64,000 nt of DNA from Streptomyces sp. cg36 (GTDB taxonomy: Bacteria; Actinomycetota; Actinomycetes; Streptomycetales; Streptomycetaceae): positions 1,240,001 to 1,304,000 of the forward strand of contig NZ_CP163520.1 of NCBI RefSeq assembly GCF_041080675.1, given 5' to 3'. The position numbers were made by a program, and so were the translations under genes. This document shows, piece after piece, positions 11,982 through 21,101 of the stretch (position 1 is the stretch's first letter; each line of letters opens with the position of its first letter). The notes beneath the pieces are model-generated. The model did not search any database. It saw only the letters and a list, made by a program, of their open reading frames with translations, and was not told the origin of the DNA.

Positions 11982-12033
11982 GAACCGCCGGTCGCCCCGA
12001 GTCCTGGCCAGGACTCGGGGCGACCGGCGGTTC
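11982..12033. terminator. Perfect 26-bp bidirectional hairpin terminator
   Basis: A 52-base perfect inverted repeat with no unpaired loop, with arms beginning GAACCGCCGGTCGCCCCGAG, placed exactly between the convergent paralogues ending at 11965 and 12059. It is the longest perfect stem I noticed in the window. Confidence 0.85.
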
Positions 12034-12058
12034 GGCTCTGTCCGGGAGGTTCGGCCGG

Positions 12059-12538
12059 TCAGATCCGTCCGCCGACCGTGCGGCGGCGCCGCGCGACGAA
12101 CACGGCACCGCCGATGGCGGAGAGCGCCACCAGGGAGCCGCCGACCGCCATCTCGGTCTGTGTCGGGCCGGCCGCGCCGCCGAGGCCGCCCATCGCCCCG
12201 CGGCCGGGGAGCACGGTGAAACTGCGCGTCTCCGTCCGCGGGTTGTCGTTGCACCGGACCGACAGGTTGTACGAGCCGGGGGTGACGTGGTCGTGGATTC
12301 TCGCCGTGGCGAATCCGGTGTCCCCGGCCGAGAGGGACGTCGTCTGGAACGCGTTCGACGTGACGATGCCGCCGTGCCCGCAGCCGTTGGCCTGGATGGT
12401 CAGCTGGGCACCCGGGTGCACCGCGTTCGGGCTGACGGTGACGTTGCTCGGACCGAAGTTGGCGGCGGCCATCGGGGCGGAGAGCCCCACCGCCGCGAAG
12501 GCGGCCACGGCCACCGGGAGAGCGCGTGCAGCACGCAT
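12059..12538 (-). CDS. C-terminally anchored secreted protein, paralogue B
   Basis: 159 aa from ATG 12538 with GGAGG upstream. Signal peptide ending APMAAA, a beta domain opening NFGPSNVTVSPNAVHPGAQL with Cys in NGCGHGG and SVRCNDN, spacer RGAMGGLGG, then a C-terminal helix and RRRRTVGGRI. It shares domain order, paired Cys and the (R)G..GGLGG spacer with the protein at 11405. No classical sorting motif. Probably displayed on the cell surface near the sortase encoded next door. Confidence 0.8.
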   Translation of the reverse strand: MRAARALPVAVAAFAAVGLSAPMAAANFGPSNVTVSPNAVHPGAQLTIQANGCGHGGIVTSNAFQTTSLSAGDTGFATARIHDHVTPGSYNLSVRCNDNPRTETRSFTVLPGRGAMGGLGGAAGPTQTEMAVGGSLVALSAIGGAVFVARRRRTVGGRI

Positions 12539-12881
12539 GGTTGAACCTCCGAGGGAGGGCGCCCCAAAGCCGTGCTCCGGGAAATTCGACGAGTACGCCT
12601 CCCATGACGAACCCTCACCGCACGTCCTCGCCCCCGCATGTCGGCGCTGGTCCACCCTGGTGAGCCGACACGCCGCCCGGTGGGCCCCGAATCTGACGGA
12701 CCCGCAGGTCACAGACCGTCAGAAAGATTGTCCGACCGATGACACCGGATGGGTCACGCGGACGTCCCCGAGGACCACCGCCCGTGCGTCCGCCACCCGT
12801 TCGCCCCTCTCTGATCGCCGGAGTGCGGGGCCGCGCTTACCGTGCCTACAGGTGGCACCGGAGGGCTTTGGAGGGAGCGAG
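12539..12881. other. Divergent intergenic region, 343 bp
   Basis: Separates the leftward secreted-protein gene from the rightward sortase gene and must hold both promoters. The sortase frame is open across it but has poor codon bias and no conserved motif, so I treat it as non-coding. No palindrome or repeat stands out. Confidence 0.5.
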
Positions 12882-13541
12882 ATGGGTCACGAAGAGGGCG
12901 GCTCGGAGCGTCGCAGACGGTCGCCGTGGGGAGCGCTGGCCCTGGTGATGCTGACCGGCCTGGCTCTGGTGCGGAACGGCGCGGACGTCACGATGGGCCC
13001 GCCGCAGCCCGCCGCCGCGGCGGCGCTGAGCGGCCGTCCCGAGGTCTTCGTCCCCGCCGCCACGGTCGCCCCGGTCGAGCCCCTGCCTTACGCGGCGGTC
13101 TCCCGGATCAGGATCGACGGGATCAAGGTCGACGCCCCGGTGATCGAGGTGGGCCTGGACGTGGACGGCTGGGTGCAGGCGCCGCCGCCGGACGACCCCA
13201 ACCTCGCGGGCTGGTACCAGAACGCGATCTCGCCCGGCCAGCGCGGCACCGCCGTGATGGTCGGCCACGTCGACACCGTGCGCGGCCCCGCCGTCTTCTA
13301 CGGCCTGGGCTCGCTCAAGAAGGGCAACCACATCGAGGTGACCCGCTACGACGGGCGGGTGGCGGTCTTCGAGATCTACGGCGTCGAGGTCTACGACAAG
13401 AACAACTTCCCGGGTGCCCGGGTGTACGGCGACACCGGGCACCCGGAGCTGCGGGTGATCACCTGCGGCGGCGGCTTCACCAAGGCCCGGGGCTACGACG
13501 GCAACGTGGTGGTCTTCGCCCGTATGGTGGCCGTCCGCTGA
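12882..13541 (+). CDS. Class F sortase
   Basis: 219 aa from ATG 12882 (GGAGG upstream). N-terminal cytoplasmic Arg-rich tail, one membrane anchor (WGALALVMLTGLALV), a Pro/Ala linker, then the sortase barrel. Catalytic residues are visible: His in VMVGHVDT, Cys in VITCGGGF, and Arg in TKARGYDGN. The TCGG context is that of actinobacterial class F sortases rather than class E (TCHP). Expected to join surface proteins to peptidoglycan precursors. The two anchored paralogues to the left are candidate partners by location only. Confidence 0.9.
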   Translation: MGHEEGGSERRRRSPWGALALVMLTGLALVRNGADVTMGPPQPAAAAALSGRPEVFVPAATVAPVEPLPYAAVSRIRIDGIKVDAPVIEVGLDVDGWVQAPPPDDPNLAGWYQNAISPGQRGTAVMVGHVDTVRGPAVFYGLGSLKKGNHIEVTRYDGRVAVFEIYGVEVYDKNNFPGARVYGDTGHPELRVITCGGGFTKARGYDGNVVVFARMVAVR

Positions 13542-13563
13542 ACCGGCCGGGCCCGGCCCCCGG

Positions 13564-14406
13564 TCAGCGCCGCTTGGGCGGTACGCGCAGGGTGTAGCCG
13601 GCGGTGAGCAGCCGGGGCAGATAGGTGCGCAGCGCGGCCACGCTCTGCGAGCGGTCGCCCCCGGCGTCGTGCGAGAGCACCACGACACCGGGGGCGGCGC
13701 CCGCCAGGACCCGGCGCACGATGGTGGGGGTGCCGGGGGTGGTCCAGTCGAGGGTGTCGACGGTCCAGCCCATCGGCTCCATGCCGAGTTCGGCACCGAT
13801 CTCGAACGAGTTGCGGTTCCAGGCGCCGTACGGCGCGCGGAACCACTGCGGGCGCTCCCCCAGCACCTCGTCGATCACCTCGCTGGTGCGGGTCATCTCG
13901 TCGCGCACGGCCGCCCAGGACATCTTGATGAGCAGCGGGTGGGTCCAGGAGTGGTTGCCGACCACATGCCCGTCGTCCCGCATCTCGCGCAGCAGGTCGC
14001 GGTTGTCGGTGGCCATCTCGCCGCAGACGAAGAACATGGCGCGCACGTCGAACTCGCGCAGGGTGCGCAGGATCTGCGGGGTGTAGCGCGGGTCCGGGCC
14101 GTCGTCGAACGTGAGCACCATGGTGTCGGGGCCGAGCTGCGGCATGCGCAGGAACGGCCGGCGCCGCACCGGCGGCAGCGCCGTGCGGTACTGGGCCGGT
14201 GCCTCGCCGGTCATCGGGGCCAGCCGGTACGCGGTGGACTTCAGCCGGGGCGCCGCCGCCTGGGGGCCCGCGGCGGGCCGGGCGGCCCCCGTCTCCGGCA
14301 CGCCGGTGTCCTCGGCGGTCAGCAGGCGCAGGGTGGCGGCGGCTCCCAGACAGGCGCCGACGCGCAGGAGCGTGCGCCGCCCGGGCTGCTTCTCATCCTT
14401 TTTCAT
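13564..14406 (-). CDS. Polysaccharide deacetylase (NodB-type), exported
   Basis: 280 aa from ATG 14406. The start region KKDEKQPGRRTLLRVG plus a hydrophobic stretch could be a Tat-like or membrane signal. The NodB domain has the metal and catalytic motifs TFDDGPD, the H-x3-H motif in GNHSWTHPL, RAPYGAWN, and a C-terminal VVLSHDAGG. Likely removes acetyl groups from peptidoglycan or a wall glycan outside the cell. It converges with the sortase gene, 22 bp apart. Confidence 0.88.
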   Translation of the reverse strand: MKKDEKQPGRRTLLRVGACLGAAATLRLLTAEDTGVPETGAARPAAGPQAAAPRLKSTAYRLAPMTGEAPAQYRTALPPVRRRPFLRMPQLGPDTMVLTFDDGPDPRYTPQILRTLREFDVRAMFFVCGEMATDNRDLLREMRDDGHVVGNHSWTHPLLIKMSWAAVRDEMTRTSEVIDEVLGERPQWFRAPYGAWNRNSFEIGAELGMEPMGWTVDTLDWTTPGTPTIVRRVLAGAAPGVVVLSHDAGGDRSQSVAALRTYLPRLLTAGYTLRVPPKRR

Positions 14407-14514
14407 GACCCATGGCTCGCACGGCGCGCGGCCCGCACGGCTGAAGCACACCGCCCGCGCCGCCGAAAACACCCGTTGGGACGCACCCGGGGCCGGGCGG
14501 CACGGAGCGTGGGG

Positions 14515-17500
14515 TCAGTGGCGGCGCACCAGCGGGAACGGCAGGGTCTCACGGATCGTCAGACCGGTGAGGAACATGACGAGCCGGTCCACCCCGATGC
14601 CCAGTCCGCCGGTGGGCGGCATCGCGTACTCCAGGGCGTCCAGGAACTCCTCGTCCAGCTCCATCGCCTCCGGGTCGCCGCCCGCCGCCAGCAGCGACTG
14701 CGCGGTGAGCCGACGGCGCTGCTCCACCGGGTCGGTCAACTCCGAGTAGGCGGTGCCCAGTTCGGTGCCGAAGGCGACCAGGTCCCAGCGCTCGGCGAGC
14801 CGGGGGTCGTGGCGGTGCTGGCGGGTGAGCGGGGAGACGTCGGTGGGGAAGTCCTTGTAGAAGGTGGGCAGCTGGGTCTTCTCCTCGACCAGCCGCTCGT
14901 ACATCTCCAGGGCCACGTCGCCCCGGGTGTTCTCGGGCGTGTGCGGGACCCCGGCCCGGTCGCAGAGTCGCCGCAGGGTCCGCTCGTCGGTGTCCGCGTC
15001 GACCTCCTCGCCCAGCGCCTCGGAGATCGCCCCGTACATCGTCCGGACCGGCCAGGCTCCGGAGATGTCGTGCTCGACGAGCCGTCCGTCGGGGCCCGCC
15101 TTGCGCGCCACCGGCGCCCCGAACGCGGCGGTGGCCGCACCCTGGATGAGCTCGCGGGTCAGGTCGAGCATCACGTCGTAGTCCGCGTACGCCTGGTACG
15201 CCTCCAGCATCGTGAACTCGGGGTTGTGCTTGTACGAGACGCCCTCGTTGCGGAAGGTGCGGCCCATCTCGAAGACCTTCTCGACGCCGCCCACGCACAG
15301 CCGCTTGAGGTAGAGCTCGGGCGCGATCCGCAGATAGAGGTCCAGGTCGTAGGCGTTGATGTGGGTGGTGAAGGGGCGGGCGTTGGCGCCGCCGTGGATC
15401 TGCTGGAGCATCGGCGTCTCGACCTCCAGGTAGCCGCGGTCCAGCAGCCCCTGGCGCAGCGCCTGGACGGCGGTGGAGCGGGCCCGGACCACCTCCCGCG
15501 CCTCGGGCCGGGCCACCAGGTCGAGATAGCGCCGGCGCACCCGCGCCTCGGGGTCGGCCAGGCCGCGCCGCTTGTCGGGCAGCGGGCGCAGGCACTTGCC
15601 GGTCATCTGCCAGGAGGCGACGAAGAGGGAGTACTCGCCCCTGGCCGTGGTGCCGGTGGCGCCGGTGGCCGTGACGTGGTCGCCGAGGTCGACGTCGTGG
15701 GTGAAGCGGTCCAGGACCGCCGCGCCCGTGCCGTCGCGGGTCAGCGCCAGCTGGAGGTCGCCGGACCAGTCGCGCAGCACCACGAAGACGACGCCGCCGA
15801 AGTCGCGTACGGCCAGCACCCGCCCGGCGACCGTCGCGTCCGTGCCCTTCCCGGCGGCGCGCAGCTCCGCCACGGTGTGGGTGCGGGCCGGGACGAGGAC
15901 GGGGTACGGCTCGGTGCCCTCGGCGCGCAGCCGCTCCAGCTTGCGGTGGCGCACCCGCACCTGCTCGGGCAGCTGCCGCTCCCCCGCGCCCTCGGCGGCG
16001 CCCCCGGCCAGGCCGAGCGCCTCGATGGAGGGCAGGCCCTCGGTGGTGACCGGGCTGGTGACGCCCCGGGGGTGCCCCTTGCCCCAGAGCTTGCGCAGAC
16101 TGGGTACGGAGACGAAGCCCTCGGCGATGCCGGAGGCCAGGCCCACCCGGGCCAGCGAGCCCGCGTCGCCGTAGCAGAGGAAGCGCGGGAACCACTGCGG
16201 CTGGTACTTCACGTTCGACCGGTACAGCGCCTCCAGCTGCCACCACTTGGAGAAGAACAGCAGCAGCCTGCGCCACAGCCGCAGCACCGGGCCCGCGCCG
16301 ATCCGGGCCCCCTCCTCGAAGGCCGAGCGGAACACCGCGAAGTTGAGCGAGATCCGCCGCACCCCGAGCTTGGGCGCGTACGCGCAGAGCTCGGCCACCA
16401 TGAACTCCATGACGCCGTTGGGCGCGCTGCGGTCGCGCCGCATCAGGTCGAGCGAGATGCCGTCCGGGCCCCACGGCACGAACGACAGCAGCGCGATGAG
16501 CCGACCCCCGTCGTCGAACGCCTCCACCAGCAGGCAGTCCCCGTCGGCCGGGTCGCCGAGCCGGTCGAGCGCCATCGAGAAGCCGCGTTCGGTCTCGGTG
16601 TCGCGCCAGGCGTCGGCCCGATCGACGATCTGCCCCATCTCCTCGTCGGAGAGCGCCGAGTGGCGTCGGATACGGGTGGTGGCGCCGGTGCGGGCGACGC
16701 GGTGGACGGCCTGCCGGGTGACCCGCATCTCGCGGCCGTCCAGGTCGAACCTGGCCACGTGCAGGATCGCCTCGTCGCCGAGTTGCATGGCGCTCAGGCC
16801 GTGCCGGGCGTAGACGGTGGCGCCCTCCTCGGAGGCGCCCATCACGGCGGGCGCCCAGGCGTACTTGCGGGCCACGTCCAGCCAGGCGGCGATGGCGGGC
16901 CCCCACGCCTCGCGGTCGCCCACCGGGTCGCCGCTGGCCAGCGCGACCCCGGCCTCCACCCGGTAGGTGACGGCCGCCTTGCCGCTCGGCGAGAACACCA
17001 CGGCCTTGTCGCGGCGGGTGGCGAAGTAGCCGAGCGAGTCGCCCTGGCCGTACGCGCCGAGCAGCGCCCGGATGCGGGGCTCCTCGTCGCCGTGCAGCGC
17101 GGCCTCCATGCGCTGTGAGCGGAAGAGCGTGGTGGCCGCGCTGAGCAGGGCGATCGCACCGAACAGACCGAGGAAGAAGAAGAGCGGGCGGGGCGGGCGG
17201 CCGTCGAACTGGCCGCCGGAGGCGAGGCCGCCGAACACCCGGTTGGTGGCCCAGAGCAGCCGCTGGCCGCGCGGCAGCGTCCCGGGGAAGATCTCGACCA
17301 GGCCCCACCCGGCCAGCACGCCCGCCGCCAGCCCGAGGACCAGGACGAGCAGCGAGCGGTGGACGGCGCCGCGCCGGGTCTCGGCGTAGAACTCGCCGCG
17401 CGCCACGATCAGCAGCACGAGCGCGGCCCCGCACACCAGGCCGTTGGCGATCCAGGACCACTCGGCGACGGCCAGCAGCAGCACGTCGGCGAGGAACAGC

Positions 17501-17802
17501 AGCCCCAGATAGGCCACCACCAGCCACCAGGCGACCTTCTTGCGCGCGCCGATGGCCGCGGCGAGCAGCAGCAGGAAGACCGCGTACGCGAGGTTGGCGC
17601 TGACCGGGACGGTGACGCGGTCCAGGAACCAGGACACCGGGGCCGCCCAGTGGCGCAGCGCGGGCAGCAGGGAGATGGCCCCGCAGTACAGCCCGAGCGC
17701 GCCGAAGAACAGGGCGAACGCCTCCGGCACCCGGCTCAGGAACGGCGGCCGTGCGGCCGTCCGCTCCCGGGCGGCCTGGGGCGCCCCCTCGGTGACACTC
17801 AT
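14515..17802 (-). CDS. lysX: LysX: lysyl-phosphatidylglycerol synthase fused to lysyl-tRNA synthetase
   Basis: 1095 aa. Three parts: an N-terminal membrane region with several helices (about 20-240), a DUF2156/LPG-synthase domain (about 260-570, including [20 protein letters not shown] and [13 protein letters not shown]), and a full class II lysyl-tRNA synthetase (about 600-1095) with an OB-fold, motif 2 (FRNEG) and motif 3 ([11 protein letters not shown]). This is the mycobacterial/actinomycete LysX layout. It charges tRNA-Lys and transfers lysine to phosphatidylglycerol, lowering membrane negative charge and giving resistance to cationic peptides. Start ATG 17802 has a weak site; GTG 17811 is an alternative. 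Confidence 0.93.
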   Translation of the reverse strand: MSVTEGAPQAARERTAARPPFLSRVPEAFALFFGALGLYCGAISLLPALRHWAAPVSWFLDRVTVPVSANLAYAVFLLLLAAAIGARKKVAWWLVVAYLGLLFLADVLLLAVAEWSWIANGLVCGAALVLLIVARGEFYAETRRGAVHRSLLVLVLGLAAGVLAGWGLVEIFPGTLPRGQRLLWATNRVFGGLASGGQFDGRPPRPLFFFLGLFGAIALLSAATTLFRSQRMEAALHGDEEPRIRALLGAYGQGDSLGYFATRRDKAVVFSPSGKAAVTYRVEAGVALASGDPVGDREAWGPAIAAWLDVARKYAWAPAVMGASEEGATVYARHGLSAMQLGDEAILHVARFDLDGREMRVTRQAVHRVARTGATTRIRRHSALSDEEMGQIVDRADAWRDTETERGFSMALDRLGDPADGDCLLVEAFDDGGRLIALLSFVPWGPDGISLDLMRRDRSAPNGVMEFMVAELCAYAPKLGVRRISLNFAVFRSAFEEGARIGAGPVLRLWRRLLLFFSKWWQLEALYRSNVKYQPQWFPRFLCYGDAGSLARVGLASGIAEGFVSVPSLRKLWGKGHPRGVTSPVTTEGLPSIEALGLAGGAAEGAGERQLPEQVRVRHRKLERLRAEGTEPYPVLVPARTHTVAELRAAGKGTDATVAGRVLAVRDFGGVVFVVLRDWSGDLQLALTRDGTGAAVLDRFTHDVDLGDHVTATGATGTTARGEYSLFVASWQMTGKCLRPLPDKRRGLADPEARVRRRYLDLVARPEAREVVRARSTAVQALRQGLLDRGYLEVETPMLQQIHGGANARPFTTHINAYDLDLYLRIAPELYLKRLCVGGVEKVFEMGRTFRNEGVSYKHNPEFTMLEAYQAYADYDVMLDLTRELIQGAATAAFGAPVARKAGPDGRLVEHDISGAWPVRTMYGAISEALGEEVDADTDERTLRRLCDRAGVPHTPENTRGDVALEMYERLVEEKTQLPTFYKDFPTDVSPLTRQHRHDPRLAERWDLVAFGTELGTAYSELTDPVEQRRRLTAQSLLAAGGDPEAMELDEEFLDALEYAMPPTGGLGIGVDRLVMFLTGLTIRETLPFPLVRRH

Positions 17803-17874
17803 GCCTTGCACTCTAGGGAGCGCCGCGCCGGGCCGCCTGTCGGACGGTGCCCGGCGTGGCGTTAGCCTCGAACT

Positions 17875-18324
17875 GTGACAACAGCCTTCGAACGCGGTAC
17901 CGACGGGCCCAAGGTCATCGTCGTAGGAGTGGACGGCTCCGAATCCTCCCTGCGGGCGGCGTCGTACGCGGGCGGCCTGGCCCGGCGGCAGAACGCGCTG
18001 CTCGCGGTGGTCTACGTCCAGCCCGTGCTGGCGGCCGGGGCCGCGCTGGGCGCGCCGGTCGCGGAGACCACGGGCGAGATCGCCGAGAACCTGGCCGAGG
18101 AGATCCGCTCCGCCGCCGAGCGGGTGCGGGACATCTGGACCGTCCGCTGGGAGTTCCACACGTTCCGGGGCGATGCCTACGGGGGCCTGGTGACGGCGGC
18201 GGACGAGCTGAAGGCGGACGCGGTCGTGGTGGGCGCCTCGGAGTCGGCGGGCCACCGCATCGTCGGGTCGGTGGCGGTCCGGCTGGTGAAGGCGGGCCGC
18301 TGGCCGGTGACGGTGGTGCCGTAG
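17875..18324 (+). CDS. Universal stress protein, single UspA domain
   Basis: 149 aa, one domain. The N-terminal strand [15 protein letters not shown] and the C-terminal [17 protein letters not shown] (ATP-binding G-2X-G-9X-G type) identify the family. GTG start. Divergent from lysX by 72 bp. Role is general stress signalling; no specific partner is visible. Confidence 0.9.
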   Translation: MTTAFERGTDGPKVIVVGVDGSESSLRAASYAGGLARRQNALLAVVYVQPVLAAGAALGAPVAETTGEIAENLAEEIRSAAERVRDIWTVRWEFHTFRGDAYGGLVTAADELKADAVVVGASESAGHRIVGSVAVRLVKAGRWPVTVVP

Positions 18325-18351
18325 CCCCGGCCCGACCCCTGGGCCCGGACC

Positions 18352-19557
18352 CTACCGCACCGCCATCGTCAGGCCGTCCCGGGCCGCCCCGCGGCTCAGT
18401 ACCGCCTCGCGGATCTGGGCCTCGGTCGCGCGGTAGTCCTCGCGGTCCGGCGACTCCTTCAGGGCCGCGGGCAGGTCGATCACCCGGCCTCGCTCCGGGT
18501 CGACCCACTGGGGGATGAACTCCGCCTTGGTGACCTCCCAGCGCGCCCCGGCCCGCGCGGGCGGGGCGAAGGTGAAGCGGGCGATGGAGCTCATGTTGCC
18601 CCGGGCGTCGCGCGCGCCCGAGTCGTTGAACATCTCCCCGGCGATCTGGTCGCCCTCCCCGTAGACGATCCAGGTCCCGTTGACCTTCTCGTACGCCTGC
18701 GGGATGTGGGCGTGCGTGCCCAGGATCAGGTCGATGTCGGGGCGGCCGTCGGTCCGGGAGGCGGTGAGGGCCCGGCCGAGGCCCAGCTGCCGCTCGTCGG
18801 GCTCGGTCTGCCACTCGGTGCCCCAGTGCAGGCTGACCACGACCACGTCCGCCCCGGCCCTGCGGGCCGCCCGCGCGTCCGCGACGATCCGCTCCTCGTC
18901 GATGAGGTGGACCGCCCAGGGCTGCCCGTCCGGCATGGGGTAGCCGTTGGTGTCGTAGGTGTAGGCCAGCTGGGCGACCCGGGCGCCGCCCGCCTCCAGC
19001 AGGGCGGGGGCGGCGGATTCCTGGGCGGTGCGCCCGGAGCCGGTGTGCTTGAGCCCGGCCTTGTCAAAGGCGCTCAGGGTCCGCGCGATGCCGTCGGCCC
19101 CGTCGTCGAGGGTGTGGTTGGACGCCGTGGAGCAGGAGTCGTACCCGGTGTCCTTGAGCGCGGCGGCCACCTGCGGGGGCGACTTGAACGCGGGATAGCC
19201 GGTGAAGGGCCCGCCGTCCGGTCCGTACACCGTCTCCATGTGACAGATCGCCAGGTCCGCCCGGGAGATGACCGGCCGGACCCCGGCGAGCATCGGGCGG
19301 AAGTCGTAGCCGTCCCCGCCCGCGTCGGCCGCCGCGCGCTCGATGGTGGAGGAGTGCGGCAGTACGTCACCGGTGGCGACCAGCGTGAACGGTCGGGGCC
19401 CGGCCGCCGGGCCGCCCGCCGACGAGGGTGCGCCGGGGCGCTCGGACTCCTCGTGGCGGGGCGGGCGCTCGGGGCCCGGGCGCTGTGCGGTACAGCCTGC
19501 GGCGGCGAGGGCGAGCGCCGCGAGGGCCGCCGTCCGCCGGCTCGTGGTCCTGGTCAT
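18352..19557 (-). CDS. CapA/PgsA-like metallophosphatase lipoprotein
   Basis: 401 aa. Lipoprotein signal ending LALAAAGCT, then a Pro/Gly-rich linker and a PGA_cap domain. Motifs of the calcineurin-like fold are present: TGDVLPH, ICHMETVYG, SNHTLDDGADG, SLHWGTEW and GTHAHIPQAYEK. Related proteins take part in poly-gamma-glutamate capsule export, but no capB/capC neighbours exist here, so the substrate is unknown. GGAG precedes the start. The divergent region carries an AT-rich promoter-like island. Confidence 0.87.
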   Translation of the reverse strand: MTRTTSRRTAALAALALAAAGCTAQRPGPERPPRHEESERPGAPSSAGGPAAGPRPFTLVATGDVLPHSSTIERAAADAGGDGYDFRPMLAGVRPVISRADLAICHMETVYGPDGGPFTGYPAFKSPPQVAAALKDTGYDSCSTASNHTLDDGADGIARTLSAFDKAGLKHTGSGRTAQESAAPALLEAGGARVAQLAYTYDTNGYPMPDGQPWAVHLIDEERIVADARAARRAGADVVVVSLHWGTEWQTEPDERQLGLGRALTASRTDGRPDIDLILGTHAHIPQAYEKVNGTWIVYGEGDQIAGEMFNDSGARDARGNMSSIARFTFAPPARAGARWEVTKAEFIPQWVDPERGRVIDLPAALKESPDREDYRATEAQIREAVLSRGAARDGLTMAVR

Positions 19558-19587
19558 GGCACCGGGCTCCAGGGTCGGGAATGCCTG

Positions 19588-19612
19588 ATGGACTATCAGT
19601 TGTCCATATAAT
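19588..19612. promoter_or_regulatory. Dyad and TATAAT element upstream of capA-like gene
   Basis: ATGGAC-N8-GTCCAT (19588-19607) followed directly by TATAAT (19607-19612) in an unusually AT-rich island between divergent genes. Probably a promoter/operator; which gene it serves is unclear. Confidence 0.4.
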
Positions 19613-19768
19613 GCATATTTGATCCGATTCTTGGACCGTTCGCCGCACCATTCGCCGCTCCATTCGACCGTTCGTCGCATGTCGCGGTCGGGCCGCTGTC
19701 CCTTCCCGCCCGAGTGCGCTCGGATACGGGCTGCGGCCTGCGGACTTCTCGGGAAGGGGAACACCAAG

Positions 19769-20353
19769 GTGAGCAAGTACACCCGCGAGCCCGATCTGGC
19801 GGCGCTCCAGCGCGAGCACGGACCCGCCCTGCTGCACTTCCTGCTGGGCCTGACCTACGGCGACCGGCAGCGCGCCGAGGACCTGCTGCAGGAGACGCTG
19901 GTCCGGGCCTGGCAGCACCCCGAGGCGTTCGAGGGCCCGTACGCCTCGATGCGGCCGTGGCTCTTCACGGTCGGCCGGCGGCTGGCGATCGACGCCCGGC
20001 GGGGGCGGCGGGCGCGGCCGGTCGAGGTGCACGACGCCGTGCTCGACAGCCGCGCCGAGGCGCAGGAGGACCACGCCGAGCGGTCGGCGGCGGCGCTCGA
20101 CGTACGGGACGCGGTGCGCACGCTCAGCCCGGAGCACCGGGCGGTGCTGACCCAGATCTACTTCCGGGGGCTCAGCGTCGCCGAGGCCGCCGAAGCCCTG
20201 GGGGTGCCGTGCGGGACCGTCAAGTCCCGTTCGTACTATGCTCTTCGGGCCCTGGCGCGGGTCCTGCCGGGCTATGCGTCCGGCGACCCGTCCGCCAGGT
20301 CCTCCACACGGAGCAGGGCCAGCAGCGAGGCCGTCTCGGCGACCTCCAGGTAG
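19769..20353 (+). CDS. ECF (sigma-70 family) RNA polymerase sigma factor
   Basis: 194 aa from GTG 19769 with GGGAAGGGGA upstream. Region 2 (HFLLGLTYGDRQRAEDLLQE, RPWLFTVGRRLAID) and region 4 (LSPEHRAVLTQIYFRGLSVAEAA, GVPCGTVKSRSYYAL) are intact; no region 3, as in ECF factors. The last 27 codons run past the end of region 4 and overlap, antisense, the convergent zinc anti-sigma-like gene. That tail may not be functional. Confidence 0.9.
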   Translation: MSKYTREPDLAALQREHGPALLHFLLGLTYGDRQRAEDLLQETLVRAWQHPEAFEGPYASMRPWLFTVGRRLAIDARRGRRARPVEVHDAVLDSRAEAQEDHAERSAAALDVRDAVRTLSPEHRAVLTQIYFRGLSVAEAAEALGVPCGTVKSRSYYALRALARVLPGYASGDPSARSSTRSRASSEAVSATSR

Positions 20354-20460
20354 GCCGCGCGGCACGCCGCGCAGCCGCGCAGATGCCCGGCGACACGGCG
20401 GTCGTCCTCCGGCGCCAGGGCGCCCAGGACGTAACCGCCGAGCAGTTGCCGCACATGCAT
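20272..20460 (-). CDS. Small zinc-finger anti-sigma-like protein
   Basis: 62 aa from ATG 20460, with GAGGGG upstream. It contains HLRGCAACRAAYLEVAE, i.e. H-x3-C-x2-C, the zinc anti-sigma (ZAS) signature, preceded by LLGGYVLGALAPEDDRRV. There is no membrane segment, so it is either a short soluble form or a remnant. It sits tail-to-tail with the ECF sigma gene and overlaps it by 82 bp, whereas such pairs normally run in the same direction. Confidence 0.75.
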   Translation of the reverse strand: MHVRQLLGGYVLGALAPEDDRRVAGHLRGCAACRAAYLEVAETASLLALLRVEDLADGSPDA

Positions 20461-20580
20461 GGGCACCCCTCGGGGACGACGGATCCTGCCCTTCTGGCCA
20501 CGGCGGGCGCGCGCCCCCGGTTCAATGCTCCCTGGAGCTCCCTGGAGCGCCTGGACAGTCGATGAAAGAGGCGAGACGGA

Positions 20581-21072
20581 ATGCGTCCGGAGGGTACGAA
20601 CGGGACCAGTGGTGGCGAGCTGCTGGTGCCGATGGCATGGATGTACGCGGAGTACATCGCCGACGAATTACTGCGCACCGGCGATCTGATGCCGCCGACC
20701 ACGCTCGAATTCAGGGCCGGACGCAACGCCTTGGCGTTGACGATCTTCCTGTCCGACGGGGCGGTCGGCGGCGCACGGGTGGTGGCGCGGCTCGACGAGT
20801 GGAGTTCGCTGACGGCGGCGGGACGGCCCTGGCACGACTGGGTCCGCGAGCGCCTCAAGGAGCGGGAGGCGACCGGGTCCGGCCCCGACCTCGCGCTGGC
20901 CCACAGCGCCTGGCGGTGGCTGGAGGAGACCGAGCTGCTGGCCGCGGACCTGGACGCGGTGGTGCCGGGCGGGGTCGACCCGCGCGCCGAGACCGTGGAC
21001 GAGCCGCGGGTGTGGACCCCGGCGTGGGAACTCGGCCTGCCACTGGGACATCTGGCGATCCACCTCTTCTGA
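20581..21072 (+). CDS. Hypothetical protein with a TTA codon
   Basis: 163 aa, acidic, no signal peptide or membrane segment. Recognisable features are a Trp-rich C-terminal half ([30 protein letters not shown]) and a central beta-like stretch ([18 protein letters not shown]). I do not recognise the family. Codon 30 is TTA (20668-20670), so translation may depend on the bldA tRNA and be limited to later growth. It lies between regulatory genes, which suggests but does not prove a regulatory role. Confidence 0.7.
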   Translation: MRPEGTNGTSGGELLVPMAWMYAEYIADELLRTGDLMPPTTLEFRAGRNALALTIFLSDGAVGGARVVARLDEWSSLTAAGRPWHDWVRERLKEREATGSGPDLALAHSAWRWLEETELLAADLDAVVPGGVDPRAETVDEPRVWTPAWELGLPLGHLAIHLF

Positions 21073-21101
21073 TTGATCATCAATAACGTTGGCCCGCAGG
21101 G

